A stretch of DNA of 64,000 nucleotides, taken from NCBI GenBank assembly GCA_036732025.1, contig DAINDE010000019.1:3510-67509 (forward strand), given 5' to 3'. The translations under genes were made by a program, and so were the position numbers. Source of the DNA: SSSZ01 sp036732025. Its GTDB lineage: Bacteria > Pseudomonadota > Gammaproteobacteria > Burkholderiales > Rhodocyclaceae. Positions 49,521 through 60,055 of this stretch are shown piece after piece. Positions within the stretch are counted from its first letter, which is position 1, and every line of letters starts with the position of its first letter. The notes below the pieces were generated by a model, which had not been told where the DNA came from, ran no database searches, and saw only the letters and a program-made list of their open reading frames with translations.

Positions 49521-49577
49521 TGCTTCCGGCAACGACGGGCGGCGGGCAGTCCCGCCTCCCGTCATTGCCCGGAGGCA
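49521..49577. repeat. Long imperfect palindrome between ccoN and bacteriohemerythrin
   Basis: Arms of about 25 bases (TGCTTCCGGCAACGACGGGC... and its near complement) around a 4-base loop, directly after the ccoN stop. No T-run follows on the minus strand, so it is more likely a 3'-end stabiliser or processing site than a simple terminator. Confidence 0.6.
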
Positions 49578-51005
<1,428 letters not shown>

Positions 51006-51053
51006 GAACCATCCTCTTGTTATCAATGGAAACCTTCCTGTCCGGGGAGGCGC

Positions 51054-51081
51054 AAAAAAATTCCGACGCCTGCCGTCGGAA
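51054..51081 (-). terminator. Intrinsic terminator in the ccoN leader (possible attenuator)
   Basis: Perfect 7-base stem TTCCGAC / GTCGGAA with a 7-base loop, followed on the minus strand by seven T. It ends 49 bases before the ccoN start codon, on the ccoN strand. Confidence 0.7.
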
Positions 51082-51094
51082 CGACTTCCCGGGT

Positions 51095-51119
51095 GCCTCT
51101 GTTGGGGGAGGCTTTTTTT
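51095..51119 (+). terminator. Weak plus-strand terminator-like hairpin
   Basis: GCCTC / GAGGC, 8-base loop, followed by seven T on the plus strand. No plus-strand gene precedes it, so it would end only an antisense or small RNA. The rest of 51120-51278 holds no recognised feature. Confidence 0.4.
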
Positions 51120-51278
51120 GCCACGTCATTGGTCCGGGGCAAACGCAAATAGTTCAACGCCGGGCGAAAAAACCCTGGTGGCATGGGGCACCCATTTGGT
51201 GCGCGGGCGTGGCAGGCCTGCCTGCCGGTGGTGCGGCCATGGCCTGGTGATTCTGCGGAGAATCGGAAAAACAGGGGC

Positions 51279-51307
51279 TTGGCCCTTGGTTCGCCTCTTG
51301 CTATAAG
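51279..51307 (+). promoter_or_regulatory. sigma70 promoter of the transglutaminase/ATP-grasp cluster
   Basis: -35 TTGGCC (51279-51284), 17-base spacer, -10 TATAAG (51302-51307). The start codon follows at 51337. Confidence 0.6.
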
Positions 51308-51336
51308 GCAGGGAATCCCATCCCCCGGAGCACGCC

Positions 51337-54300
51337 GTGTCCATCCACGTCGCCCTGAACCACGTCACCCACTACAATTACGACCGCCTCATCAACCTCG
51401 GCCCCCAGGTCATCCGCCTGCGGCCTTGCCCCCATTCCCGTACCCGCATCCTTGCCTACTCGCTGAAGATCGGCCCGGAGAAGCACTTCATCAACTGGCA
51501 GCAGGATCCCCAGGGCAACTACCTGGCCCGCCTGGTCTTCCCGGAAAAGACCCGGGAATTCCGCATCGAGGTGGACCTGGTGGCCGAAATGTCGGTCATC
51601 AATCCCTTCGATTTCTTCCTGGAGCCCCACGCCGAACACTTTCCCTTCGCCTACGAGGCCTGGCAGCGTCACGAGCTGACGCCCTACCTGTACACCCTGC
51701 CGGCGACGCCGCTGTTCCAGGAATACCTCGACGCCATCCCCCGGGAAAAGGCCCGCAGCGTCGATTTCCTGGTGGCCCTGAACGCCCGCCTGCAGCAGGA
51801 CATCGCCTACACCATCCGCATGGAGCCCGGCGTGCAGACGCCGGAGGAGACGCTGTCCAGGAAATCCGGCTCCTGCCGCGATTCCGCCTGGCTGCTGGTG
51901 CAGCTCCTGCGCCACCTGGGGCTGGCGGCGCGCTTCGTTTCCGGCTACCTGGTCCAGCTTACTCCCGACGTCAAATCCCTCGATGGCCCCTCCGGCCCCG
52001 AGGCCGACTTCACCGACCTCCACGCCTGGGCCGAGGTCTACCTGCCCGGCGCCGGCTGGATCGGCCTCGACCCCACCTCCGGCCTCTTCGCCGGCGAGGG
52101 GCACATCCCCCTCGCCTGCACGCCGGAGCCGGCCTCCGCCGCCCCGGTCGCCGGCGCCCTCGACGAATGCGAGACCGAATTCGCCCATCACATGCAGGTC
52201 ACCCGCATCTGGGAAGCCCCCCGGGTCACCAAGCCCTACACGGACGAACAGTGGGCCGCCATCGAGGCGCTGGGCCACCGCATCGACGGCGAGTTCAAGG
52301 CCAGCGACGTGCGCCTCACCCAGGGCGGCGAACCCACCTTCGTCGCCGTGGACGACCCCGACGGCGCCGAGTGGAACACCGATGCCCTGGGCCCCACCAA
52401 GCGCCTCCTGGCCGCCGACCTCTTCCACCGCCTGCGGGAAAAGTACGGCGCCAATGGCTTCATGCACTTCGGCCAGGGCAAGTGGTATCCCGGCGAGCAA
52501 CTGCCCCGCTGGAGCCTCAACTGCTACTGGCGCAAGGACGGCCAGCCCCTGTGGGGCAATCCCGCCCTCTACGCCGACGAGAAGAAGGACTACGGCGTCA
52601 CCGATGTCCAGTCCCTCGCCTTTCTCGCCAGGGTCGCCCAGAACCTGGGCCTCGACCCGCAACACGTCTTCCCCGCCTTCGAGGATGTCTTCTACTACCT
52701 GTGGCGGGAGCGGCGGCTGCCGGGCAATGTCGATCCCTTCGATTCCCGGCTGGACGACCCCCTGGAGCGGGCGCGCCTGACGAAGGTGTTCTCCCAGGGC
52801 CTGACCCACACCGTCGGCCACGTCTTCCCGGTGATGAAGGACGTCGCCGGCCAGTGGCAGACCGGCCCCTGGTTCCTGCGTTCCGAGCGCTGCTACCTGT
52901 TCCCCGGCGATTCCGCCATGGGCTGGCGCCTGCCCCTGGATTCCCAGCCCTGGGTGGCGAAGGCCGACTACCCCTATCAGCATCCCCTCGATCCCTCCCT
53001 GGTGCCGGCGCCGCTGAAGTCCTACGCCGAGATCCGCCGGCAGTTTGCCGAGGTGGTGGAAGCCGCCCGGGCCCGCGAGGCCAACCTCCGGGGCCAGGGC
53101 AAGGCAGCCGCCCCCGATAGCGTGCCCGGCTTCAAGCAATCCGCCTCCTGGATCACGCGCCTGGCCATGTGCGCCGAGCCCCGGGATGGGCGGCTCTACG
53201 TCTTCATGCCTCCCACCGGCAGCCTGGACGACTACCTGGAACTGGTCGCCGCCTGTGAGCGGGCCGCCGAGGCCATGAACCTGCCGGTCATCTTCGAAGG
53301 CTATACTCCCCCCGCCGACCCGCGGCTGTCCCACTTCAGCGTCACCCCCGACCCCGGCGTCATCGAGGTCAACGTCCACCCGGCCGGCTCCTGGGACCAG
53401 CTGGTGGACCAGACCACCCACCTCTACGACGCCGCCCACCGCTCCCGGCTGACCACCGAGAAATTCATGCTCGACGGCCGCCACACCGGCACCGGCGGCG
53501 GCAACCACTTCGTCCTCGGCGGCGCCACCCCCGGCGACTCCCCCTTCCTGCGCCGGCCGGACCTGCTGAGGAGCCTGATCGCCTACTGGCACAACCACCC
53601 CAGCCTCTCCTACCTGTTCTCCGGCCTCTTCATCGGCCCCACCAGCCAGGCGCCGCGGGTGGACGAAGCGCGGAACGACAGCCTCTACGAGATGGAGATC
53701 GCCTTCAAGGAGGTTCCCGAACCAGGGAGTCATGTTCAGCCCTGGCTCGTCGACCGCATCTTCCGCAACCTTCTCGTCGACGTCACCGGCAACACCCACC
53801 GCGCCGAGTTCTGCATCGACAAGCTCTACTCCCCGGACGGCCCCGCCGGCCGCCACGGCCTGCTGGAGCTGCGGGCCTTCGAGATGCCGCCCCACGCCCG
53901 CATGTCGCTTGCCCAGCAGCTCCTCCTGCGCGGCCTCGTCGCCCGCTTCTGGGCGCAACCCTACGACCCGCCCCGGCTGGCCCGCTGGGGCACCGAGCTG
54001 CACGACCGCTTCATGCTGCCCCATTTCGTCGAACAGGACTTCCGCGATGTGGTCGAGGAAATGCAGCAGTCCGGTTTCGCCTTCCAGCCGGAATGGTTCG
54101 CCCCCCACTTCGAATTCCGCTTTCCCAAGTACGGCGATTTCGCGGCCAAGGGCATCGATTTCGAGCTGCGCCACGCCCTCGAGCCCTGGCATGTCATGGG
54201 CGAGGAGGGCAACGCCGGCACCACCGTGCGTTTCGTCGATTCCTCGGTGGAACGGGTCCAGGTCAAGGTCGCCGGCATGGCGCCGGACCGTTACGTCCTC

Positions 54301-54660
54301 ACCTGCAACGGCCGCGCCGTACCCCTGCAGCCCACCGGCACCCACGGCGAATTCGTCGCCGGCGTGCGCTATCGGGCGTGGCAGCCGGCCTCCTGCCTGC
54401 ACCCCACCATCGGCGTCCACGGCCCCCTGGTCTTCGACTTGGTGGATACCTGGATGCGCCGCTCCCTGGGGGGCTGCCAGTACCACGTCGCCCACCCCGG
54501 CGGCCGCAGCTTCGAGACTTTCCCGGTCAATGCCTTCGAAGCCGAAAGCCGGCGCCTGGCCCGCTTCTTCCGCTTCGGCCACACGCCGGGGCGCCTCGAC
54601 GCGGCCCCGCCCGAGGTCAGCGCCGAGCACCCGTTTACGCTAGACTTGAGACGATTCTGA
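51337..54660 (+). CDS. Transglutaminase-like / DUF2126 protein
   Basis: 1107 residues from a GTG. Residues ~1-290 are a bacterial transglutaminase domain with N-terminal beta region and the catalytic triad in SGSCRDSAWLL (Cys), DLHAWAEVYL (His) and IGLDPTSG (Asp). Residues ~300-1100 are DUF2126 (LTQGGEPTFVAVDDPDGAEWN, VTPDPGVIEVNVHPAGSWDQ, GRHTGTGGGNHFVLGG). DUF2126 has been proposed, from memory, to be a COOH-NH2 ligase-like domain. With the downstream ATP-grasp/alpha-E and second transglutaminase genes it forms a conserved set thought to modify or make peptides; substrates are unknown. Confidence 0.9.
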   Translation: MSIHVALNHVTHYNYDRLINLGPQVIRLRPCPHSRTRILAYSLKIGPEKHFINWQQDPQGNYLARLVFPEKTREFRIEVDLVAEMSVINPFDFFLEPHAEHFPFAYEAWQRHELTPYLYTLPATPLFQEYLDAIPREKARSVDFLVALNARLQQDIAYTIRMEPGVQTPEETLSRKSGSCRDSAWLLVQLLRHLGLAARFVSGYLVQLTPDVKSLDGPSGPEADFTDLHAWAEVYLPGAGWIGLDPTSGLFAGEGHIPLACTPEPASAAPVAGALDECETEFAHHMQVTRIWEAPRVTKPYTDEQWAAIEALGHRIDGEFKASDVRLTQGGEPTFVAVDDPDGAEWNTDALGPTKRLLAADLFHRLREKYGANGFMHFGQGKWYPGEQLPRWSLNCYWRKDGQPLWGNPALYADEKKDYGVTDVQSLAFLARVAQNLGLDPQHVFPAFEDVFYYLWRERRLPGNVDPFDSRLDDPLERARLTKVFSQGLTHTVGHVFPVMKDVAGQWQTGPWFLRSERCYLFPGDSAMGWRLPLDSQPWVAKADYPYQHPLDPSLVPAPLKSYAEIRRQFAEVVEAARAREANLRGQGKAAAPDSVPGFKQSASWITRLAMCAEPRDGRLYVFMPPTGSLDDYLELVAACERAAEAMNLPVIFEGYTPPADPRLSHFSVTPDPGVIEVNVHPAGSWDQLVDQTTHLYDAAHRSRLTTEKFMLDGRHTGTGGGNHFVLGGATPGDSPFLRRPDLLRSLIAYWHNHPSLSYLFSGLFIGPTSQAPRVDEARNDSLYEMEIAFKEVPEPGSHVQPWLVDRIFRNLLVDVTGNTHRAEFCIDKLYSPDGPAGRHGLLELRAFEMPPHARMSLAQQLLLRGLVARFWAQPYDPPRLARWGTELHDRFMLPHFVEQDFRDVVEEMQQSGFAFQPEWFAPHFEFRFPKYGDFAAKGIDFELRHALEPWHVMGEEGNAGTTVRFVDSSVERVQVKVAGMAPDRYVLTCNGRAVPLQPTGTHGEFVAGVRYRAWQPASCLHPTIGVHGPLVFDLVDTWMRRSLGGCQYHVAHPGGRSFETFPVNAFEAESRRLARFFRFGHTPGRLDAAPPEVSAEHPFTLDLRRF

Positions 54661-54689
54661 GTTTACCTGCAACCCTAGAGGCCAGGACC

Positions 54690-54917
54690 ATGCACCCCTT
54701 TGATCGCATTACCGTCAATCCTCAGGTACTGAACGGGCAGCCCACTATCCGCGGGATGCGCCTGACGGTCCGCCGCGTGGTCGAGGCGGTTGCCCTTTAC
54801 CCCGACCGTGGCGAATTGCTGCGTGAGTATCCGGAGCTGGATGCCGAGGACGTTCGCCAGGCCCTGGATTTTGCTGCCTGCAACCTCGATGACAGCGTGA
54901 TGTCCCTGGCAGCGTGA
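54690..54917 (+). CDS. DUF433 antitoxin
   Basis: 75 residues from ATG 54690. RITVNPQVLNGQPTIRGMRLTVRRVVE and LREYPELDAEDVRQALDFAA are diagnostic of DUF433, a helix-turn-helix type antitoxin. Its stop overlaps the GTG start of a PIN-like DUF5615 gene, the standard arrangement of this toxin-antitoxin pair. The pair is inserted between the DUF2126 gene and the ATP-grasp gene. Confidence 0.9.
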   Translation: MHPFDRITVNPQVLNGQPTIRGMRLTVRRVVEAVALYPDRGELLREYPELDAEDVRQALDFAACNLDDSVMSLAA

Positions 54918-55291
54918 ACCGCTTCCTGCTTGACCAGGGGTTACCCCGTTCGGCTGCCGAGATTCTGCGGGGCAGGGGCTGGGTCGCGGAACATGTCGGG
55001 GAGCGGGGCATGTTCTGCGCCGCGGACACGGAAATCCTCGATCCGGCCCGGCAGGGGGGGCTGGTGATCGTTACCCTCGATGCCGATTTTCATGCCTGGC
55101 TGGCTGTCAATCATGCGGCCGGCCCGTTGGTGATCCGCTTACGGCGGGAAAGCCTCAAGGGACCTGAACTGGCTGATCTGTTGGAGAGCGTCCTGGGCCG
55201 AGTCAGCGAGGCGTTGGCGAGCGGGGCGCTGGTCACCACTGACGAGCGCACGATCCGCGTCAAACATCTTCCCATCACTTCCGCGGCCTGA
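54914..55291 (+). CDS. DUF5615 PIN-like toxin
   Basis: 125 residues from a GTG overlapping the antitoxin stop (GTGA). N-terminal FLLDQGLPRSAAEILRGRGW and central GLVIVTLDADFHAW carry acidic residues of the PIN-like active site; PLVIRLRRESLKGPELADLL follows. Predicted RNase toxin (Mut7-C/PIN-like) neutralised by the DUF433 protein. Confidence 0.88.
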   Translation: MNRFLLDQGLPRSAAEILRGRGWVAEHVGERGMFCAADTEILDPARQGGLVIVTLDADFHAWLAVNHAAGPLVIRLRRESLKGPELADLLESVLGRVSEALASGALVTTDERTIRVKHLPITSAA

Positions 55292-55321
55292 AACGGCCCA
55301 TTCTCAGCCGCCCAGCATTCC

Positions 55322-57841
55322 ATGGCCCGCACCCTGCTCGCCATCTACCCCCGCAATGCCCACCGTTTCGACGAGATGTTGACGGCGGCTGGCGCGGTGC
55401 GGCCGCATTGGCGGCGCTTCTTCATCCACCTGGACGCGGTGGCGCCGGAAGAGATGCACCGGCGCCTCAATTTCGTGGACCGGCGCATCCAGGAAAACGG
55501 CGTCACCTACAACGTCTATGCCGAGCCGGACGGCGCCGACCGGCCCTGGTCCCTGGACCCTCTGCCGCTCATCCTGGCCGCCGACGAGTGGAAGCAGATC
55601 GCCGCGGCGGTGGCCCAGCGGGCCGAACTCCTCAACGCCACCCTGGCCGATCTCTATGGCGAGCAGCGCCTGCTTTCCGAGGGCTTGCTGCCGCCGGCCC
55701 TGGTCTACGGCCAGCACGGCTACTTGTGGCCCTGTCGCGGCATCCAGCCGCCGGGGGGCACCTGGCTGCACCTCTACGCCGTCGACCTGGCCCGCTCGCC
55801 GGACGGGCGCTGGTGGGTGATCGCCGACCGTACCCAGGCACCCTCCGGGGCCGGTTACGCCCTGGAAAACCGGCTGGTCATCTCCCGGGTTTTTCCGGAA
55901 CTCTTCCGGGATCTCCACGTCCAGCACCTGGCGGATTTCTTCCGGGCCCTGCAGGATTCCCTCACCGCCCTGGCGCCCCTGGACCCCGGCGAGCAGCCCC
56001 ACGTGGTGCTGCTCACCCCCGGCCCCTACAACGAAACCTACTTCGAGCACGCCTACCTGGCCCGCTACCTGGGCTTCCCCCTGGTGGAGGGGCAGGACCT
56101 GACAGTGCGGGGCGACACGGTCTTCCTCAAGACCCTCAAGGGCCTCAAGCGGGTGCATGTCATCCTGCGCCGCCAGGACGACAGCTTCTGCGATCCCCTG
56201 GAGCTGCGGGGCGACTCGGCCCTGGGCATTCCCGGGCTGGTGAACGCCGTGCGCGCGCGCCGGGTGGCCATGGCCAACGCCCTGGGCAGCGGCATTCTCG
56301 GCTCCGGCGCCCTCATGGGCTTCCTGCCGGGCATCTGCGAACGGCTCCTCGGCGAGCGCCTGGCCATGCCCTCGGTGGCCACCTGGTGGTGCGGCGAGCA
56401 GGCGGCCCGGGAATACGTGCTGGAAAACCTGGACGACCTGGTCATCAAGCCTGCCTATCCCACCCAGCACTTCGACCCCATGTTCGGCCGGGAACTGAAA
56501 GGGGAGGCCCGGGAGGAGATGCTGCGCCGCATCGAGGCGCGGCCCCACGCCTATGTCGCCCAGGAACTGGTCAATCTCTCCCAGGCGCCCATCTGGAGCC
56601 GCGCCCACGAGCGCCGCCTGCTGGCCCGGGCGGTGGGCCTGCGGGTCTATGCGGCGGCCACGCCGGACGGCTACGTGGTCATGCCCGGCGGGCTGGCCCG
56701 GGTGGCCAGCGCCGCCAACGCCATGATCATCTCCATGCAGCGGGGCGGGTCGTCGAAGGATGCCTGGGTGCTCACCGACGGCCAGGTCAGCGACTTCAGC
56801 CTGCTCAAGCCCTCCCTCGGCGTCGGCGACCTGGTGCGCAGCGGCGCCAACCTGTCGTCGCGGGTGGTGGAAAACCTTTTCTGGCTGGGCCGCTACGCCG
56901 AGCGCTTCGACGCCACGGCGCGCATGCTGCGGGTGGTCCTCTCCCGCGTGGTGGACGCCGGCGGGGCGGTGACCCCGGCCCTCAAGGCGGCCATGGAGCT
57001 GGCCGAAAAGCTGGGCATGGTGCCCACGGCGGAAGAGGAAGAAGCCGCCGGCAACCACTCCGAACACCGCCTGCTGGAGGCCATCTACGACCCGGACCAG
57101 CCGGGCAGCCTGGCCGCCGGCATCCGCAGCCTGATGTGGTCCGCCACCCACGTGCGGGAGCGCCTCTCCCAGGATCACTGGCATTCCCTCAACAGCCTGC
57201 AGCGGGATCTGCAGGGGGCGCTCAAGCGCCACCCCTCCCTGCCCGACGCCACCGGCTTCCTCGACCGGGTGCTGCTGGTGTCCTCGTCGCTGACCGGCTT
57301 CGCCATGGACAACATGACCCGGGACGACGGCTGGCGCTTCCTCATCGTCGGCCGCCGCATCGAGCGCCTCGATTTCCTCGCCTCCGCCATCGGCCACTTC
57401 CTGCGCCTGCCTTCGGCCCGGGCGGCGGGCACCCTGGAATGGCTGCTGGAGCTGCTCGACTCCATCATCACCTTCCGCTCCCGCTACTCGCGGCCGCCGG
57501 AGCTGTTGCCGGTGCTCGACCTGGTGGTCTTCGACGACAGCAACCCCCACGCCGTCATCCTGCAGATCGACGTCCTCCAGCGCTACCTGGAGCGCATGGA
57601 GCGCGAACTCGGCGGCGTCCCCGACAACGCCCTGCCGGAGGTGCGCCGCCGCCTTGAGGCCACCGCCCTCGAACGCTTTGCCGGCGTGGAGTTCCACAAC
57701 CTGCGGGATTGCTCCCCCTGCGCGGATCTGGCGGATACCCTGATGGCCGTGGCGACGGCCATCCGCGAGCTCTCGGACCGCCTGGCCATGCGCTTCTTCA
57801 CCCACGTCGGCGACGTCAGCCGGCAGACCCTGGCCCTCTGA
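55322..57841 (+). CDS. Circularly permuted ATP-grasp / alpha-E domain protein
   Basis: 839 residues. The N-terminal ~490 residues are the circularly permuted type 2 ATP-grasp (DUF404/DUF407): NGVTYNVYAEPDGADRPW, ALENRLVISRVFPELF, LTPGPYNETYFEHAYLAR, and lysine-bearing VIKPAYPTQHFDPMFG. Residues ~505-830 are the helical alpha-E domain (DUF403): RVVENLFWLGRYAERFDATARML at its start. Predicted to form amide bonds with ATP. It lies between two transglutaminase genes in a conserved cluster, but here a toxin-antitoxin pair separates it from the first. Confidence 0.92.
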   Translation: MARTLLAIYPRNAHRFDEMLTAAGAVRPHWRRFFIHLDAVAPEEMHRRLNFVDRRIQENGVTYNVYAEPDGADRPWSLDPLPLILAADEWKQIAAAVAQRAELLNATLADLYGEQRLLSEGLLPPALVYGQHGYLWPCRGIQPPGGTWLHLYAVDLARSPDGRWWVIADRTQAPSGAGYALENRLVISRVFPELFRDLHVQHLADFFRALQDSLTALAPLDPGEQPHVVLLTPGPYNETYFEHAYLARYLGFPLVEGQDLTVRGDTVFLKTLKGLKRVHVILRRQDDSFCDPLELRGDSALGIPGLVNAVRARRVAMANALGSGILGSGALMGFLPGICERLLGERLAMPSVATWWCGEQAAREYVLENLDDLVIKPAYPTQHFDPMFGRELKGEAREEMLRRIEARPHAYVAQELVNLSQAPIWSRAHERRLLARAVGLRVYAAATPDGYVVMPGGLARVASAANAMIISMQRGGSSKDAWVLTDGQVSDFSLLKPSLGVGDLVRSGANLSSRVVENLFWLGRYAERFDATARMLRVVLSRVVDAGGAVTPALKAAMELAEKLGMVPTAEEEEAAGNHSEHRLLEAIYDPDQPGSLAAGIRSLMWSATHVRERLSQDHWHSLNSLQRDLQGALKRHPSLPDATGFLDRVLLVSSSLTGFAMDNMTRDDGWRFLIVGRRIERLDFLASAIGHFLRLPSARAAGTLEWLLELLDSIITFRSRYSRPPELLPVLDLVVFDDSNPHAVILQIDVLQRYLERMERELGGVPDNALPEVRRRLEATALERFAGVEFHNLRDCSPCADLADTLMAVATAIRELSDRLAMRFFTHVGDVSRQTLAL

Positions 57842-57854
57842 CCGGCGCTGCCCC

Positions 57855-58790
57855 ATGGCCCGCTACCACATCCTCCACGAAACCCGCTACGACTACGGCA
57901 GCGCGGTCTCCCTGTCGCAGCAGCAACTGCACCTGTCGCCCCGCATCGTGCCCTGGCAGTACGTGGCCGAGCACCACCTGGCTGTGGAGCCCCAGCCCTC
58001 CTGGCAGCGCTACGGCCGGGACGCCTTCGGCAACCCCGTGGTGTGGCTGGCTTTCGACGGCCCCCACGACTGCCTGCACGTGCGCTCGGAAATGACCATC
58101 GAGGTGCTGCCCCATCTCCCCGCCCACCCCCTGGCGGAGAGCCCCCCCTGGGAGACGGTGCGCGAGCGCCTGGCCTACAGCGCCACGCCGCTGCCGCCGG
58201 AGGACCTGGAAGCCGCCTGCTACCTCTTCGAATCCCCTTTCGTCCGCGTCAAGCACGAGTTCGCCGCCTTCGCCGCCCCCTGCTTCCCGCCCGGGGCGCC
58301 CCTGCTCGCCGGCACCCGCGACCTGATGGCGAAGATTTTCGAGGAATTCGAGTTCGACCCCGAAGCCACCACCGTCTCCACCCCCGTGCTGGAGGTGCTG
58401 GAACAGCGGCGCGGCGTCTGCCAGGACTTCGCCCACCTGATGATCGCCTGCCTGCGCTCCCTCGGTCTTGCCGCCCGCTACGCCAGCGGCTACCTGCTCA
58501 CCCATCCGCCGCCGGGCCGGCCACGGCTGGTGGGGGCCGACGCCTCCCACGCCTGGGTCTCCGTCTATTGCCCGGGCGCCGAAGGGGAGTGGGTCGATTT
58601 CGACCCCACCAACAACCTGCTCCCCGACACCGAGCACATCACCATGGCCATCGGCCGCGACTTCGGCGACGTCTCGCCCCTGCGCGGCGTCATCCTGGGC
58701 GGCGGCAGCCACGAGCCGGAGGTGGCGGTGACCGTCACCCCCCTCGAGGCGCCGGCCCCCGCGCCCGGACCGGATGCCTGTGGCGGCTGA
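57855..58790 (+). CDS. Transglutaminase-like family protein
   Basis: 311 residues, 13 bases after the alpha-E gene. N-terminal bacterial transglutaminase region (YHILHETRYDYGSAVSLSQQ) and core domain with triad in RRGVCQDFAHLMIACL (Cys), DASHAWVSVYCPG (His) and VDFDPTNN (Asp). Cytoplasmic, no signal peptide. Likely an amide-hydrolysing or transferring partner of the ATP-grasp protein. Its end overlaps the next gene by 17 bases. Confidence 0.92.
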   Translation: MARYHILHETRYDYGSAVSLSQQQLHLSPRIVPWQYVAEHHLAVEPQPSWQRYGRDAFGNPVVWLAFDGPHDCLHVRSEMTIEVLPHLPAHPLAESPPWETVRERLAYSATPLPPEDLEAACYLFESPFVRVKHEFAAFAAPCFPPGAPLLAGTRDLMAKIFEEFEFDPEATTVSTPVLEVLEQRRGVCQDFAHLMIACLRSLGLAARYASGYLLTHPPPGRPRLVGADASHAWVSVYCPGAEGEWVDFDPTNNLLPDTEHITMAIGRDFGDVSPLRGVILGGGSHEPEVAVTVTPLEAPAPAPGPDACGG

Positions 58791-60015
58791 GGCACCCCGG
58801 GTCGCGGTGGTCGGCGGCGGGCCGGCCGGGCTCATGGCGGCGGAGGTGCTGGCCGCCGGCGGCGCCTGCGTCCACCTCTACGACGCCATGCCCTCGGTGG
58901 GCCGCAAATTCCTCATGGCCGGCAAGGGCGGCATGAACATCACCCACGCCGAGGCGGCGGAAACCTTCCTCGCCCGCTACGGCCCGCGGCGGGAGACGGT
59001 CGCCCCCTGGCTCGCCGCCTTCCCGCCGCAAGCCCTGCGGGAATGGATGCAAGGCCTGGGCATCGCCAGCTTCGTCGGCACTTCGGGCCGGGTCTTTCCC
59101 GAAGGGATGAAGGCCGCTCCCCTGCTGCGGGCCTGGCTGCACCGGCTGCGTTCCACCGGCGTCGCCTTCCACGTGCGCCACCGCTGGCTGGGCTGGGACG
59201 GCGCCGGGGCGCTCCGCTTCGCCGCCCCGGCCGGGGAGGTGGCGGTACCGGCGGCCGCCACCGTCCTCGCCCTGGGCGGCGGCAGTTGGGCCAAGCTCGG
59301 CTCCGACGGCGCCTGGGTGCCGCTGCTGGCGGCGCAGGGTATAGCCGTCGCCCCCCTGCGGCCGGCCAACTGCGGTTTCGACGTGGCCTGGAGCGAGCAT
59401 TTCCGTACCCGCTTCGCCGGCGAGCCGGTGAAGCCCGTCATCGCCAGCTTCGGCGGTGTTAGCCGCCAGGGGGAATTCAACGTCACCGCCCACGGCCTCG
59501 AGGGCGGGTTGATCTACGCCTTTTCCGCCGCCCTGCGCGACGCCCTGGCGGCGGGAGCGCCAGCCGTCCTGTACCTGGACCTGGCGCCGGGGCGTTCCCG
59601 GGAACGGCTCCAGGCCGAACTGGCCAAACCCCGGGGCCGCGATTCCCTGGCCAACCACCTGCGCCGCCGGGCCGGCATCGCCGGCGTCAAGGCCGGCCTC
59701 CTGCGGGAATGCGCCGGCGGCGCCAGGCTCGACGATCCGGCGGCCCTGGCCGGGCTCATCAAGGCCCTGCCACTGGCCGTGGCGGCGCCCCGGCCCCTGG
59801 ACGAAGCCATCAGCACCGCCGGCGGCGTGGCCTTCGCCGAAGTGGACGCCGGCCTCATGCTGCGCCGTCGCCCCGGCACCTTCTGCACCGGCGAAATGCT
59901 CGACTGGGAGGCCCCCACCGGCGGCTACCTCCTCACCGCCTGCCTGGCCGGCGGGCGCGTGGCGGGGCAGGCCGCCCTGGCCTGGCTGCGGGAAGAAGGC
60001 GTCGGGAAATTCTGA
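58774..60015 (+). CDS. FAD-dependent oxidoreductase, TIGR03862/BaiN-like family
   Basis: 413 residues from ATG 58774. N-terminal dinucleotide fold VAVVGGGPAGLMAAEVLAAGG, followed by the family signature SVGRKFLMAGKGGMNITHAE and C-terminal GGVAFAEVDAGLMLRRRPGT, GEMLDWEAPTGGYLLTACLAGG. HI0933-like flavoprotein of unknown substrate. Translationally coupled to the transglutaminase gene, so it may belong to the cluster. Confidence 0.88.
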   Translation: MPVAAEAPRVAVVGGGPAGLMAAEVLAAGGACVHLYDAMPSVGRKFLMAGKGGMNITHAEAAETFLARYGPRRETVAPWLAAFPPQALREWMQGLGIASFVGTSGRVFPEGMKAAPLLRAWLHRLRSTGVAFHVRHRWLGWDGAGALRFAAPAGEVAVPAAATVLALGGGSWAKLGSDGAWVPLLAAQGIAVAPLRPANCGFDVAWSEHFRTRFAGEPVKPVIASFGGVSRQGEFNVTAHGLEGGLIYAFSAALRDALAAGAPAVLYLDLAPGRSRERLQAELAKPRGRDSLANHLRRRAGIAGVKAGLLRECAGGARLDDPAALAGLIKALPLAVAAPRPLDEAISTAGGVAFAEVDAGLMLRRRPGTFCTGEMLDWEAPTGGYLLTACLAGGRVAGQAALAWLREEGVGKF

Positions 60016-60055
60016 TAGGATTCTTGCCAGTCATTCTGGTGTGCGAGGGGGAGCC

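Noticed and set aside
51129..51142. Possible FNR box TTGGT-CCGG-GGCAA upstream of ccoN
   Set aside because: Only 7 of 10 conserved bases match, and neither strand has a -10 at class II spacing. Oxygen control of ccoN is plausible but not supported by this site.
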